A stretch of DNA of 63,442 bases from JABDJX01 sp039942715. Its GTDB lineage: Bacteria; Pseudomonadota; Alphaproteobacteria; Rhodobacterales; Rhodobacteraceae. Every line of letters starts with the position of its first letter. Position 1 is the stretch's first letter. Shown one piece after another: positions 16,724 to 26,205 of the stretch. The notes below the pieces were generated by a model. It was not told the DNA's origin. It saw nothing but the letters and a program-made list of their open reading frames with translations, and made no database searches. Position numbers and translations under genes: made by a program. The stretch lies in the NCBI GenBank assembly GCA_039942715.1, contig JBDVBY010000012.1, forward strand, positions 1 to 63,442, given 5' to 3'.

Positions 16724-17364
16724 GAGCGGAAAATCCTTGGTTGTTGCGTCTCGTGCCGCATCGACGCGATGTCGGACAGAAACGCGGTGCTGTGCAGATC
16801 GTCAAGCGTTTCGGTCGCGGTCTCGTGCGCAACTTTCTCGCACAAAGACGCAAGGCCCGAAACGATGGCTTGCCCGTTCGTTTGGCCAAGTGACATAAGC
16901 CGCTGCGATGCCGCGACTAGGTTAGAGATCATCGCGTGCAGATAAAGCGTGGCTGTGAGTGTTGCGTCAATTTCCAACCGCGCCGCCGCCGCGCCGACCG
17001 CAACGGGATAGACATATTCAACGCCTTCGCCACCCCAGATAGCGGAGGTGGTTTGGCAGAATGCTGCGCCTTGTAGCTTGGCTTCCAATTGGCGTTCCGC
17101 GCTGGCCGCCATCGCCAACGCCGTTTCGTTGACCATCCCCAGATCGGCTGGATCGGCGTTGTACGCAGCGCGCAAAAGGATGCAATCATTGCGACCCGTG
17201 CCGTGCAAAAGCACGTCCGTCAGCCATTCTCGCAGGTCATCGCCCGAAGCAATCGTGCCTATCGCCACAGCGGCTTCCAACCCGTGGCTATAGGCAAACG
17301 CGCCGACAGGGTAGGCGGGCGACAGCCACTGCGTCAGTGTCAGGATATCGCGCTCAGTGCTCAT
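16720..17364 (-). CDS. ureF: Urease accessory protein UreF
   Basis: A 214-residue, all-helical accessory protein that bridges UreD and UreG. I start it at the ATG at 17364 (MSTERDILTLTQWLSPAYPVG). The longer upstream frame only overlaps the ureE 3' end. The motif LSPAYPVGAFAYSHGLE is typical of UreF. It overlaps ureE by 11 bases and ureG by four. Confidence 0.95.
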   Translation of the reverse strand: MSTERDILTLTQWLSPAYPVGAFAYSHGLEAAVAIGTIASGDDLREWLTDVLLHGTGRNDCILLRAAYNADPADLGMVNETALAMAASAERQLEAKLQGAAFCQTTSAIWGGEGVEYVYPVAVGAAAARLEIDATLTATLYLHAMISNLVAASQRLMSLGQTNGQAIVSGLASLCEKVAHETATETLDDLHSTAFLSDIASMRHETQQPRIFRS

Positions 17365-17824
17365 GCGCGGTTGCAACATGTTCGTGGCTATGCGTGCGCC
17401 CATGGCCATAGGCACCCCCCTCAGGCGTGAAGGGCGCAGTGATCGGCGTCACCGTCGCGTGCAGATGTTCGAGCATATGGCCAATGACAGGATCGGCTTG
17501 GATCAGCAGATGATCGGCGTTGATCTGACAAGGCGTGTGCCGGTTTCCCACGTGCCAGGCAAGCCGGACAAGATCGGGGCCGGTGACTTTGAACAGCGCT
17601 TCTTCGGCGGCAGTGATTTGCACCATCGAGCCGTCGCCAAGCTCTAACGCATCGCCATCATCAAGCGAAATCGTCTGCTCCAGATCCGCCAGAAACGCAG
17701 CGCCATCGGTGGTTTCCAACCGTTTGCGGCGCAAAAACCGCTCGGCATAATCAAGCACGCATTTCTGCGCATCGCCCGTCCAATGACCGGCGCGGTGGAT
17801 TTTCTGAGCAACAGGTAAAGACAT
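17354..17824 (-). CDS. ureE: Urease nickel metallochaperone UreE
   Basis: A 156-residue dimeric nickel chaperone: an N-terminal UreE domain, a C-terminal metal-binding domain including VGNRHTPCQI, and a His-rich tail ending HGRTHSHEHVATAHEH. The tail can store extra nickel. It lies 9 bp after ureC. Confidence 0.95.
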   Translation of the reverse strand: MSLPVAQKIHRAGHWTGDAQKCVLDYAERFLRRKRLETTDGAAFLADLEQTISLDDGDALELGDGSMVQITAAEEALFKVTGPDLVRLAWHVGNRHTPCQINADHLLIQADPVIGHMLEHLHATVTPITAPFTPEGGAYGHGRTHSHEHVATAHEH

Positions 17825-17833
17825 CTCGGCCCC

Positions 17834-19543
17834 CTAAAACATGAAGTAGCGCTGCGCCATCGGCAGCACGTCAGCAGGTTCGCACGTTAACAATTCACCG
17901 TCCGCGCGCACCTCGTAGGTTTCGGGGTGCACGTCGACCTGTGGCGTCGCATCGTTGAGCAGCATGTCCGCTTTGCTGATGTTGCGCGTGTTCGAAACCG
18001 CGAAAGTTTCTTTGGCCAGACCAAGTTGATCGCGTAGCCCGTTCGCCTGTGCAGCACCCGAAATAAAGCTGACGGAGGAATTGGTGAGAGACGCGCCAAA
18101 AGAGCCAAACATAGGCCGCGTGTAAACCGGCTGAGGTGTCGGGATCGACGCATTCGGATCGCCCATTTGCGCCACTGCAATCGTGCCACCCAACAAAACC
18201 ATCTCGGGCTTCACGCCGAAAAACGCAGGCGACCAAAGCGCCAGATCCGCGCGTTTGCCGACAGAAATATCACCGATTACATGAGACACGCCTTGGGCAA
18301 TCGCCGGGTTGATCGTGTATTTCGCGATGTATCGGCGCACGCGCATGTTGTCATTCTCGCCTGTTTCTTCGGCCAGACGACCCCGTTGTTTCTTCATCTT
18401 ATCAGCGGTTTGCCAGGTGCGGATCAAAACCTCGCCCACACGGCCCATCGCCTGACTATCGCTTGCAATGATCGAAAACGCGCCCATGTCGTGCAGAATA
18501 TCTTCGGCCGCAATCGTCTCGCGCCTGATCCGGCTTTCGGCGAAAGCCACATCTTCGGGGATTGATTTGTCCAAATGGTGACAGACCATCAGCATGTCCA
18601 GATGCTCTTCCAGCGTATTCACCGTGAAGGGCCTCGTTGGGTTCGTGGAAGAGGGGATCACATTGGCATCGCCGCAGATTTTGATGATGTCAGGCGCGTG
18701 CCCGCCACCTGCGCCCTCGGTGTGAAACGCGTGGATCGTGCGGCCTTTAATGGCCGCCACAGTGTTTTCGACAAAGCCCGACTCGTTAAGCGTATCGGTA
18801 TGGATCATCACCTGAACATCCATGTCATCGGCCACCGTCAGACAGCAATCAATCGCCCCCGGCGTGGTGCCCCAATCCTCGTGCAACTTCAGCGCGCAAG
18901 CCCCGGCGTTAACCATTTCGACCAGCGCGGCAGGCTGGCTTGCGTTACCCTTGCCCGACAATCCAATGTTCATCGCGATACCATCAAAGCTCTGCAACAT
19001 CCGCCCGATGTGCCAAGGGCCGGGCGTGCACGTGGTGGCCAAAGTACCATGCGCAGGGCCAGTGCCACCGCCGAAACAAGTGGTGACACCAGAGTGCAGA
19101 GAGTCCTCCATCTGTTGCGGGCAAATAAAGTGAATGTGACTGTCCATACCACCCGCAGTCAGGATGCGCCCTTCACCTGCAATCGCCTCGGTGCCGGGTC
19201 CAACAATGATATCGACGCCGGGTTGCGTGTCCGGATTGCCCGCTTTGCCGATGGCGTGGATCAGCCCGTCTTTCAGCGCGACATCGGCCTTGTAAATGCC
19301 GGAATGATCCACAATCAGCGCATTGGTGATTACCGTATCAACGGCACCCTCAGCACGCGTCACCTGAGATTGACCCATCCCATCGCGGATGACTTTGCCA
19401 CCACCGAACTTCACTTCTTCTCCGTAGGTGGTCAGGTCACGCTCAACCTCAATCACCAGATCAGTGTCTGCAAGGCGCAGCTTGTCGCCAGTTGTGGGAC
19501 CATACATCGCGGCATAATTAGCGCGGGAAATTTCGACAGGCAT
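17834..19543 (-). CDS. ureC: Urease alpha subunit UreC
   Basis: The 569-residue catalytic subunit that hydrolyses urea to ammonia and carbamate. The nickel ligands are present: DSHIHF (His136, His138), the lysine to be carbamylated in ACALKLHEDWG (Lys219), HTDTLNESGF, AFHTEGAGGGHAPD and the Asp in SDSQAMGRVGE. It has the normal bacterial length and complete motifs, so it should be active once matured. It starts directly at the ureB stop. Confidence 0.98.
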   Translation of the reverse strand: MPVEISRANYAAMYGPTTGDKLRLADTDLVIEVERDLTTYGEEVKFGGGKVIRDGMGQSQVTRAEGAVDTVITNALIVDHSGIYKADVALKDGLIHAIGKAGNPDTQPGVDIIVGPGTEAIAGEGRILTAGGMDSHIHFICPQQMEDSLHSGVTTCFGGGTGPAHGTLATTCTPGPWHIGRMLQSFDGIAMNIGLSGKGNASQPAALVEMVNAGACALKLHEDWGTTPGAIDCCLTVADDMDVQVMIHTDTLNESGFVENTVAAIKGRTIHAFHTEGAGGGHAPDIIKICGDANVIPSSTNPTRPFTVNTLEEHLDMLMVCHHLDKSIPEDVAFAESRIRRETIAAEDILHDMGAFSIIASDSQAMGRVGEVLIRTWQTADKMKKQRGRLAEETGENDNMRVRRYIAKYTINPAIAQGVSHVIGDISVGKRADLALWSPAFFGVKPEMVLLGGTIAVAQMGDPNASIPTPQPVYTRPMFGSFGASLTNSSVSFISGAAQANGLRDQLGLAKETFAVSNTRNISKADMLLNDATPQVDVHPETYEVRADGELLTCEPADVLPMAQRYFMF

Positions 19544-19849
19544 TTAGAGATCTCCCATGATCTGTTGGTTAAAGCCGAAAATGCGGCGCGCGCCACCAAT
19601 TGGAATAAGTTGCACCTCGCGGCGTTGCCCCGGCTCGAACCGAACGGCGGTGCCAGAGGCGATATCAAGCCGCATGCCTCGCGCGGCATTCCGGTCGAAA
19701 TCGAGCGCGGGGTTGGTCTCGGCAAAATGATAATGCGAGCCAACCTGAACGGGCCGGTCGCCCGTGTTGGCGACCATCATAGTGACCGCTTGGACACCCT
19801 CATTCAGGGTCAGTGTGCCTCTCGCGGGAAAAAGTTCTCCGGGGATCAT
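19544..19849 (-). CDS. ureB: Urease beta subunit UreB
   Basis: The 101-residue structural subunit (MIPGELFPARGTLTLNEG), a beta-barrel. The SHYHFAETNPAL and GTAVRFEPGQ motifs are typical. Separate ureA and ureB genes are the usual proteobacterial arrangement. It lies nine bases after ureA and abuts ureC. Confidence 0.97.
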   Translation of the reverse strand: MIPGELFPARGTLTLNEGVQAVTMMVANTGDRPVQVGSHYHFAETNPALDFDRNAARGMRLDIASGTAVRFEPGQRREVQLIPIGGARRIFGFNQQIMGDL

Positions 19850-19858
19850 CGCGGTTTC

Positions 19859-20161
<303 letters not shown>

Positions 20162-20164
20162 GGC

Positions 20165-20980
20165 TCAAAGCCTCCATGAGGTGGGCAAAGTATTGTTTGT
20201 CAGACGGTTAAGGATCGGAATCAGGCTGCGGCGCATCTCGAAGCTATCCATTGCAAGCAGGCGGATCACCATCGTGTCGGGCGCAATCAGACTGGCTCCT
20301 GCGCTATCGGGCAGGGTGGGGCGTATCGCACCAAGCTGAGCGCTCGCATCCTCGCGCACCAGCACAACGCTAGCCATCGCACCAGCGCCATCAGCAATTG
20401 TACGTCTGCCAAGATGCCCGGCGGCATCACCGTCCAAACGCATGCCGTCGATATACAGCGGGCGGCCCTCGCGGGTGATTGTGATGCGGTCATGAAATCG
20501 CACGTCGCGCACATCTTCGTTCATCATTGCGCGGCCAAAAACGACGGGTTCCACCATCAAAAGTTGAGCATCGGCGTCTACATCTATCGACAGACGACGA
20601 TGCAAAGCACTGCGATCAAACAAGATCAGCTCTTGCGGCAGCCAGTTCAAAACCGCACCGGTTTCCACATGAAGCGTCGTGGTCACACGCCCAGTCTCGC
20701 CCGGTTGTGCGCGGTATGCCCGCTCTGCTGCCTGAGTGGTGATGCTTAGGCGCGCACCCTCGCGCGCGGCAATATCAAGACGATAGTCGTCGCCGCCGGT
20801 AATGCCACCGGCCGTATTCACCAAAATGGCCTCGACATCCCGGCGCATGGTTTTCGGGAACACCAGCTTTGTCGAACCGGACATACGCAAATCGACCAGC
20901 CGCGTCTGGCCCTGATCACCGCGCACCGACAACGCAGCAGTGCCAAGCGCACGCGGCTGGGCCGGGCGCGCATGGTGCAC
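20165..20980 (-). CDS. ureD: Urease accessory protein UreD
   Basis: A 271-residue accessory protein (UreD/UreH) that binds apo-urease and channels nickel from UreG/UreF. It contains LSVRGDQGQTRL, SGSTKLVFPK and the GGDDYRLDI motif. The start taken is a GTG at 20980 and no clear ATG is in frame nearby, so the first few residues are uncertain. It is first gene of ureDABCEFG. No regulator, urea transporter or nickel transporter is next to it. Confidence 0.93.
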   Translation of the reverse strand: MHHARPAQPRALGTAALSVRGDQGQTRLVDLRMSGSTKLVFPKTMRRDVEAILVNTAGGITGGDDYRLDIAAREGARLSITTQAAERAYRAQPGETGRVTTTLHVETGAVLNWLPQELILFDRSALHRRLSIDVDADAQLLMVEPVVFGRAMMNEDVRDVRFHDRITITREGRPLYIDGMRLDGDAAGHLGRRTIADGAGAMASVVLVREDASAQLGAIRPTLPDSAGASLIAPDTMVIRLLAMDSFEMRRSLIPILNRLTNNTLPTSWRL

Positions 20981-21165
20981 GTCGATATGGCGGGTTTGAT
21001 TGATGGCAGGCCTCGGTTTCTAAAACTGCTCACAGTTTGAGCACAGCTTGCCTACGGGCGGCAGTTGCCCAGCCGCGGAAATCACAGAACTAAGTTGAAT
21101 TGAGCGAATTTTAGGCGACAAGCATTAGTGATGATGAAAATTTCAGCACCACTGCAGAGTTGGTC

Positions 21166-21696
21166 CTAAAGAGACACTTCTTTTGGTTGGGCAAAAAACA
21201 CAACCGGATCCGCCGCGCCTTTGACTTCGCCCGCACCGTCAAGCGTGACGCTATAAAACTGCCCTTGCGCATCCCGAAGATACGCAATGCACGTCACACC
21301 GTCCTTTGCGAGATCACGCCTTAGGCTGCGCACCACATCTTTGCGGAAATTTGACGGCAGCCCCCCGGAAATCTCAATGTCCGATTTGGAAAGGTCGCCG
21401 CAAAAGGACGTTTCACCCATCTTAAATGTAGCGATTAGGTTGAGCGTAAAGGGGCCAAAGCCCGGCACAAATTCGCGCGCCTCGGTATCCATCGTCAGGG
21501 TGTTGCCGTTAATCGTCCGTTCCGCCAACGCTTTGCAGGTATCGTCCGTGGCATCGTACTCATAACACTCATAAGGACGGCTTTTGATCATCGGCAGCAG
21601 AGTTTTGGTCGGCACGATGACACCGTCGGGCACATTCGGTGCGCTCGAACAAGCAGAGATCGCGAACAGCAGAAAGAGGGCAACAAGTTTATGCAA
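21166..21696 (-). CDS. Hypothetical lipoprotein
   Basis: A 176-residue protein with a lipoprotein signal peptide (MHKLVALFLLFAISACSS, lipobox ISAC, Cys16). The mature part is beta-rich, with several cysteines (CYEYDATDDTCKAL, TSFCGDL, GVTCIAYL) that could form disulfides in the periplasm. No family recognised. It is a single gene between ureD and the helicase gene. The 85 bp upstream are AT-rich and can hold a promoter. Confidence 0.75.
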   Translation of the reverse strand: MHKLVALFLLFAISACSSAPNVPDGVIVPTKTLLPMIKSRPYECYEYDATDDTCKALAERTINGNTLTMDTEAREFVPGFGPFTLNLIATFKMGETSFCGDLSKSDIEISGGLPSNFRKDVVRSLRRDLAKDGVTCIAYLRDAQGQFYSVTLDGAGEVKGAADPVVFFAQPKEVSL

Positions 21697-21781
21697 AAGG
21701 TTTCTCCCGGAAAATGTGTTTTGTCTTTCTATTCAATAGAATCATTAAGACAGTACTTACCGGTAAAAATCCAATGTCTTC

Positions 21782-23833
21782 TTAGCCTTTACTGCGCGGC
21801 TTGCCCGATTTCCCGCCTTTGAACTTGCCCGGCGTCGCATCGCCTTTGGCTGTCAGTTTGGCAAGTTTGCGCGCGCGGTTCTTCTTGCTCGACGGTTTGC
21901 CTTTGGGTGGTTTTGGTCCGCGTAAGGACTCGCTTGGGTCCGAGGTTTTACCGGCAGGGGCTGTCGATTTCGGCTTGCGCGGTTTCCAGTTGTCGGCTTT
22001 TGGCGCGTCTTTTTTGGTTTCATATTTCGGCTTGGATCGCGCCCCGGGTTTGCCGCCGCCCTTCGGCTTTTTCACACGCGGAGCAGGGGCGTCGTCATAA
22101 ACAACGGGCGGCGTGTCGCCCTTATGCGCGCGAGTCTCAGCCTTTGACGGCTTACGCGCAGGCGGCTTTTCAGCCCGTGGTTTATCTTTGTACGGCTTGT
22201 CTTTGTAAGGCGCACCCTTGCCTTTGGCGGGGCCTCCTTTGCCCTTGCCGGGACCACGCTCAAAACTTGGCGTGCCCTTCATTTGCGACAGCTTTGCGCC
22301 CTTTTCCAATTCCATCTTCGGACCGATAGCGTCCAAGAACCCTTTTACCGCGCTTTCGCGAATTTCGATCATGGAGGCGTCTTTTTGAATGCGAATAGCA
22401 CCGATATCATCGCGCCCCACGTTGCCCAGCTTGCACAGCATTGGCAGCAAACGGCGCGGCTCTGCATCGGCGTTGTGACCGCCTTCGAGAGAGAACCAAA
22501 CACTTGGTCCAAACGCCTCGCGCGGTTTGGCGGGTGTTGAGGGGTCGGACAATTCCTCGGGTGCGGAGCGCTTGTCGCGATACAGCCGCACGTAAGCAGC
22601 AGCGATTTGTTCTGGCGAAAACTGCGCGACAACCGCATCGACCGTGGCCGCATCTGACGCCTCAACCGGGTCAGTCCAATCGGAACTGGCCAACATGCGC
22701 TCGTCATCCTTTGCGCTTACTTCCTCGGCAGAGGGCGCTTCGCCCCACTCGGCTTTCAACTTGGCCCAGCCCAACAAACGCTGCGCTTTTTTCTGAACCG
22801 AAGGGGGCACGATCAGCGCGGAAATCCCCTTGCGCCCGGCACGCCCCGTGCGGCCAGAGCGGTGCAAAAGCGTATCCTGGTTCGTCGGCAATTCGGCGTG
22901 GATCACCAGCTCGAGGTTCGGCAAATCAATGCCGCGCGCGGCCACGTCCGTTGCCACGCACACCCGCGCACGCCCGTCGCGCATCGCCTGCAAAGCATGG
23001 GTGCGCTCGTTTTGCGAAAGCTCACCCGACAGCGCCACAACCGAAAACCCACGGTTCGACAGCCGCGTTGTCAGCCGGTTGACCATCGCGCGCGTGTTGC
23101 AAAAGACAATCGCATTGGGCGCCTCGTAAAACCGCAGCACATTGATGATCGCGTTTTCGCCATCTCGCGCCGAGACGTTTAGTGCACGGTATTCGATATC
23201 CGCGTGCTGACTGTCCTTGCTAACCGTCGCAATCCGCACTGCGTCTTTTTGATAATTCTTCGCCAGCTTCGCAATCATCGCCGGCACCGTGGCCGAGAAC
23301 ATCAGCGTTTGGCGCTCCTCAGGGCAACCTTCTAGAATGAACTCAAGGTCTTCGCGAAAGCCCAGATCAAGCATCTCGTCAGCTTCATCCAAAACCACCG
23401 CACGCAGATTGCTCAGATCAATCGAGCCGCGCATGATGTGATCACGCAAACGCCCTGGCGTGGCGACAACGATATGCGCACCGCGTCCCAAAGCGCGCCG
23501 CTCATCGCGCATGTCCATGCCACCCACAGTGGAGGCCAAAACCGCCTTCGCACCCGCAAACAACCACGACAATTCGCGCTTCACTTGCAACGCTAATTCG
23601 CGTGTGGGCGTGATGATCAGCGCAAGCGGTGCGTCGGCCCGGTCAAACTGTTCCGCCTCGCCAAACAACCCCGGCGCAATCGCGAGCCCAAAGCCAAGCG
23701 TTTTGCCCGACCCGGTTTGCGCAGACACCAAAAGGTCTTTGCCGATCACTTCGGGCGCGCTCACAGCTTCCTGCACCGCTGTCAGGGTATCGTACCCTTT
23801 GGCCTCAAGAGCCTCTACCAAAGCTTGTTTCAT
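21782..23833 (-). CDS. DEAD-box ATP-dependent RNA helicase (DeaD/DbpA type)
   Basis: A 683-residue helicase, started at the ATG at 23833 (MKQALVEALEAKGYDTLTAVQ) because this is where family similarity begins. RecA domain 1 has AQTGSGKT, PTRELALQ, VVLDEADEML and SATVP. Domain 2 has VATDVAARGIDLPNL and HRSGRTGRAGRKG. A DbpA-like RNA-binding fold follows at about 465-540, then a long Lys/Gly/Pro-rich basic tail. Such proteins act in ribosome assembly or cold-stress RNA remodelling. It is monocistronic, and transcribed away from the Tm-1-like gene. Confidence 0.95.
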   Translation of the reverse strand: MKQALVEALEAKGYDTLTAVQEAVSAPEVIGKDLLVSAQTGSGKTLGFGLAIAPGLFGEAEQFDRADAPLALIITPTRELALQVKRELSWLFAGAKAVLASTVGGMDMRDERRALGRGAHIVVATPGRLRDHIMRGSIDLSNLRAVVLDEADEMLDLGFREDLEFILEGCPEERQTLMFSATVPAMIAKLAKNYQKDAVRIATVSKDSQHADIEYRALNVSARDGENAIINVLRFYEAPNAIVFCNTRAMVNRLTTRLSNRGFSVVALSGELSQNERTHALQAMRDGRARVCVATDVAARGIDLPNLELVIHAELPTNQDTLLHRSGRTGRAGRKGISALIVPPSVQKKAQRLLGWAKLKAEWGEAPSAEEVSAKDDERMLASSDWTDPVEASDAATVDAVVAQFSPEQIAAAYVRLYRDKRSAPEELSDPSTPAKPREAFGPSVWFSLEGGHNADAEPRRLLPMLCKLGNVGRDDIGAIRIQKDASMIEIRESAVKGFLDAIGPKMELEKGAKLSQMKGTPSFERGPGKGKGGPAKGKGAPYKDKPYKDKPRAEKPPARKPSKAETRAHKGDTPPVVYDDAPAPRVKKPKGGGKPGARSKPKYETKKDAPKADNWKPRKPKSTAPAGKTSDPSESLRGPKPPKGKPSSKKNRARKLAKLTAKGDATPGKFKGGKSGKPRSKG

Positions 23834-23993
23834 GGGTTTCACTTTCCAATACATCGGCGCGCAACCCAATTGCGAACCACAAGCCAGAGGCCCTATCGGT
23901 TTGGGGATTTGATGTATAGGCCGCATTTGGCCACGCCGCGCTAGAACCTTCGAACGTCTGCCGTTACCGTGCGTTCAAACGGGAGGATGTGAG
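23834..23993. promoter_or_regulatory. Divergent promoter region, helicase / Tm-1-like gene
   Basis: A 160-bp gap between two divergent genes. GGAGGATGTGAG sits just before the ATG at 23994, a good ribosome site for the Tm-1-like gene. No operator recognised. Confidence 0.4.
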
Positions 23994-25193
23994 ATGATCG
24001 TTTATGTTGCGGGCACCTTTGACACCAAGTCCGCCGAGTTGGGCTTTATTGCAGAGCGGGTAGAAACAGCCGGCGTTGCAGTCAAAACGGTGGATTTATC
24101 CGCAACCGGGCCCGCCTCCAGCGCAGATGTCACCCCACAAGAGATCGCCGCCTGTCACCCAGATGGCGTTGATGCGGTTTTTACCGGGGATCGCGGTACG
24201 GCAGTGGCGGGGATGGCAGAGGCGTTCAAACACTGGACGCAGGCGCACATAAGCGACATCGGCGGCATGGTTTCAGCAGGCGGCTCGGGCGGCACAGCCC
24301 TTGTCACACCCGCACTGCAGGTTTTGCCGATTGGGGTGCCCAAAGTGATGGTCTCAACCGTCGCCTCGGGCAATGTCGAAGCTTACGTCGGGCCAAGCGA
24401 CATCATGATGATGTATTCGGTCACCGACGTGCAGGGCCTGAACGCGATTTCGCGCAAAGTACTGGGCAACGCGGCGGCCGCCATCGCCGGTATGGCGCGG
24501 TATGGTGTGGATGAAAGCCCGCGCCCGGATGAAAAACCGGGGCTTGGTCTGACCATGTTTGGCGTCACCACCGCCGCTGTGCAGGCAGTGATTAATGAGG
24601 TAAGCGACGCTTACGAACCTTTCGTCTTCCACGCCACAGGCGTAGGCGGGCGCTCGATGGAAAAGCTGGCCGATGGTGGGTTTTTCAAGGCGGTGGTTGA
24701 TCTGACCACAACCGAAGTGTGCGATATGCTTTTTGGCGGTGTCTTTGCGGCGAGTGAGGATCGCTTTGGCGCAATCATCCGCCAAAAGCTGCCCTATGTC
24801 GGCTCTGTCGGCGCGCTTGATATGGTCAATTTCGGCGCGCCCGGCACGGTGCCAGAGCGGTACAAAGGCCGCCAGTTTTACGAACACAACCCGCAAGTAA
24901 CCTTGATGCGCACGACACCAGACGAGAACGCGCAAATGGGCACATGGATTGCCAAACGCCTCAATCAAATGGACGGCCCCGTGCGGTTTTTGCTGCCCGA
25001 AGGTGGTGTCTCGGCGCTTGACGCTGATGGAATGCCATTCCACGATCCAGCCGCACTAGACAGCCTGTTCGCCGCGATCCGCGAGACGTTTGAGGAAAGC
25101 GACACCCGCAAACTGATCACTGTCCCCCATAACCTGAACACAGCAGATTTCGCCCAGGCCGCCGCACACGCGCTGGCCGATGTGACCGCCTAA
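23994..25193 (+). CDS. Tm-1-like ATP-binding protein (UPF0261)
   Basis: A 399-residue protein matching the N-terminal half of the plant resistance protein Tm-1 (UPF0261). Signs are MIVYVAGTFDTKSAEL at the start, DIGGMVSAGGSGGTAL near residue 85 and HATGVGGRSMEKL near residue 215. The bacterial family's reaction is not settled. The structure is a two-domain nucleotide-binding fold. It is followed after 11 bp by the partner enzyme gene, so the two should work together. Confidence 0.9.
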   Translation: MIVYVAGTFDTKSAELGFIAERVETAGVAVKTVDLSATGPASSADVTPQEIAACHPDGVDAVFTGDRGTAVAGMAEAFKHWTQAHISDIGGMVSAGGSGGTALVTPALQVLPIGVPKVMVSTVASGNVEAYVGPSDIMMMYSVTDVQGLNAISRKVLGNAAAAIAGMARYGVDESPRPDEKPGLGLTMFGVTTAAVQAVINEVSDAYEPFVFHATGVGGRSMEKLADGGFFKAVVDLTTTEVCDMLFGGVFAASEDRFGAIIRQKLPYVGSVGALDMVNFGAPGTVPERYKGRQFYEHNPQVTLMRTTPDENAQMGTWIAKRLNQMDGPVRFLLPEGGVSALDADGMPFHDPAALDSLFAAIRETFEESDTRKLITVPHNLNTADFAQAAAHALADVTA

Positions 25194-25204
25194 AGGAGCC
25201 ACCG

Positions 25205-26035
25205 ATGCCAAGATTTGAACGCCAGAGCCTTTTGAAAAAGTTTCGCGAAATGCGCGACAAAGGCATCCCCATCGTTGGCGGCGGGGCGGGCACGGGGCTG
25301 TCTGCAAAATGCGAAGAAGAAGGCGGCATCGATCTGATCGTGATTTATAATTCAGGGCGCTATCGTATGGCCGGGCGCGGCTCGCTGTCGGGCCTGCTCG
25401 CCTATGGCAACGCCAACGAGATTGTCAAAGAAATGGCGAGCGAGGTCATCCCGGTCACCAAATCCACCCCAGTTCTGGCAGGCGTCAACGGCACCGATCC
25501 GTTCTGCAATTTCGATATGTTCCTTGATGATCTGAAGCGCCTTGGTTTCTCGGGCATCCAGAATTTTCCGACCGTTGGTCTGATCGACGGCACCTTCCGC
25601 GCCAACCTAGAAGAAACCGGCATGTCCTATGCACAAGAGGTCGAGGTGATCCGCATGGCCGCAGAAAAAGACATGTTCACAACACCTTACGTCTTTAGCG
25701 AAGCAGACGCGACAGCGATGGCTCACGCAGGCGCCGACATTATCGTGTGCCATCTTGGCCTGACCACGGGTGGCAACATCGGGGCCGAAACCGCCGTGAC
25801 TCTAGACGATTGCGTCACCCAAATCGACGCATGGTCCGCCGCTGCGCTGGCCGTGAACCCCGAGGCAATCATCCTGTGCCACGGCGGCCCAATCGCCATG
25901 CCGGAAGACGCCGAATACGTCCTGAAACGCACCAAAACCTGCCACGGCTTTTACGGCGCGTCCTCCATGGAACGCCTGCCAACCGAAGTGGCGCTTGTCG
26001 CACAGACCAAGGCGTTTAAGGACATTTCTTTTTAG
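25205..26035 (+). CDS. Phosphoenolpyruvate hydrolase-like TIM-barrel protein
   Basis: A 276-residue TIM-barrel protein of the family annotated as phosphoenolpyruvate hydrolase-like, which equals the C-terminal half of plant Tm-1. It contains GIPIVGGGAGTGLSAK near residue 20, GVNGTDPFCNFD near residue 95, and CHGGPIAMPEDAEYVLKRT near the end. Its true substrate is not known from sequence. An AAAGGAGCC ribosome site precedes the ATG. Confidence 0.88.
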   Translation: MPRFERQSLLKKFREMRDKGIPIVGGGAGTGLSAKCEEEGGIDLIVIYNSGRYRMAGRGSLSGLLAYGNANEIVKEMASEVIPVTKSTPVLAGVNGTDPFCNFDMFLDDLKRLGFSGIQNFPTVGLIDGTFRANLEETGMSYAQEVEVIRMAAEKDMFTTPYVFSEADATAMAHAGADIIVCHLGLTTGGNIGAETAVTLDDCVTQIDAWSAAALAVNPEAIILCHGGPIAMPEDAEYVLKRTKTCHGFYGASSMERLPTEVALVAQTKAFKDISF

Positions 26036-26205
26036 GAGTTTTGGAGCCTCAATTAACATAACTCTCATTATGCGATTGCACTGCAATTCCTTAGAATGCC
26101 CTTAGACCAACGCCGAACTTCACATTTTGGATTTGCGGCGAGAGTTGATAGAAACGGCGATCCTCGCTAGCATTGTCCTCTTGGGTGCCAATTGCTTTGG
26201 GAACA
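26036..26205. other. Intergenic region, nothing recognised
   Basis: 170 bp between the TIM-barrel gene and the membrane protein gene. It is AT-richer than the flanking genes and contains no clear hairpin with a T run. It probably holds the promoter of the membrane protein gene. Confidence 0.3.
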
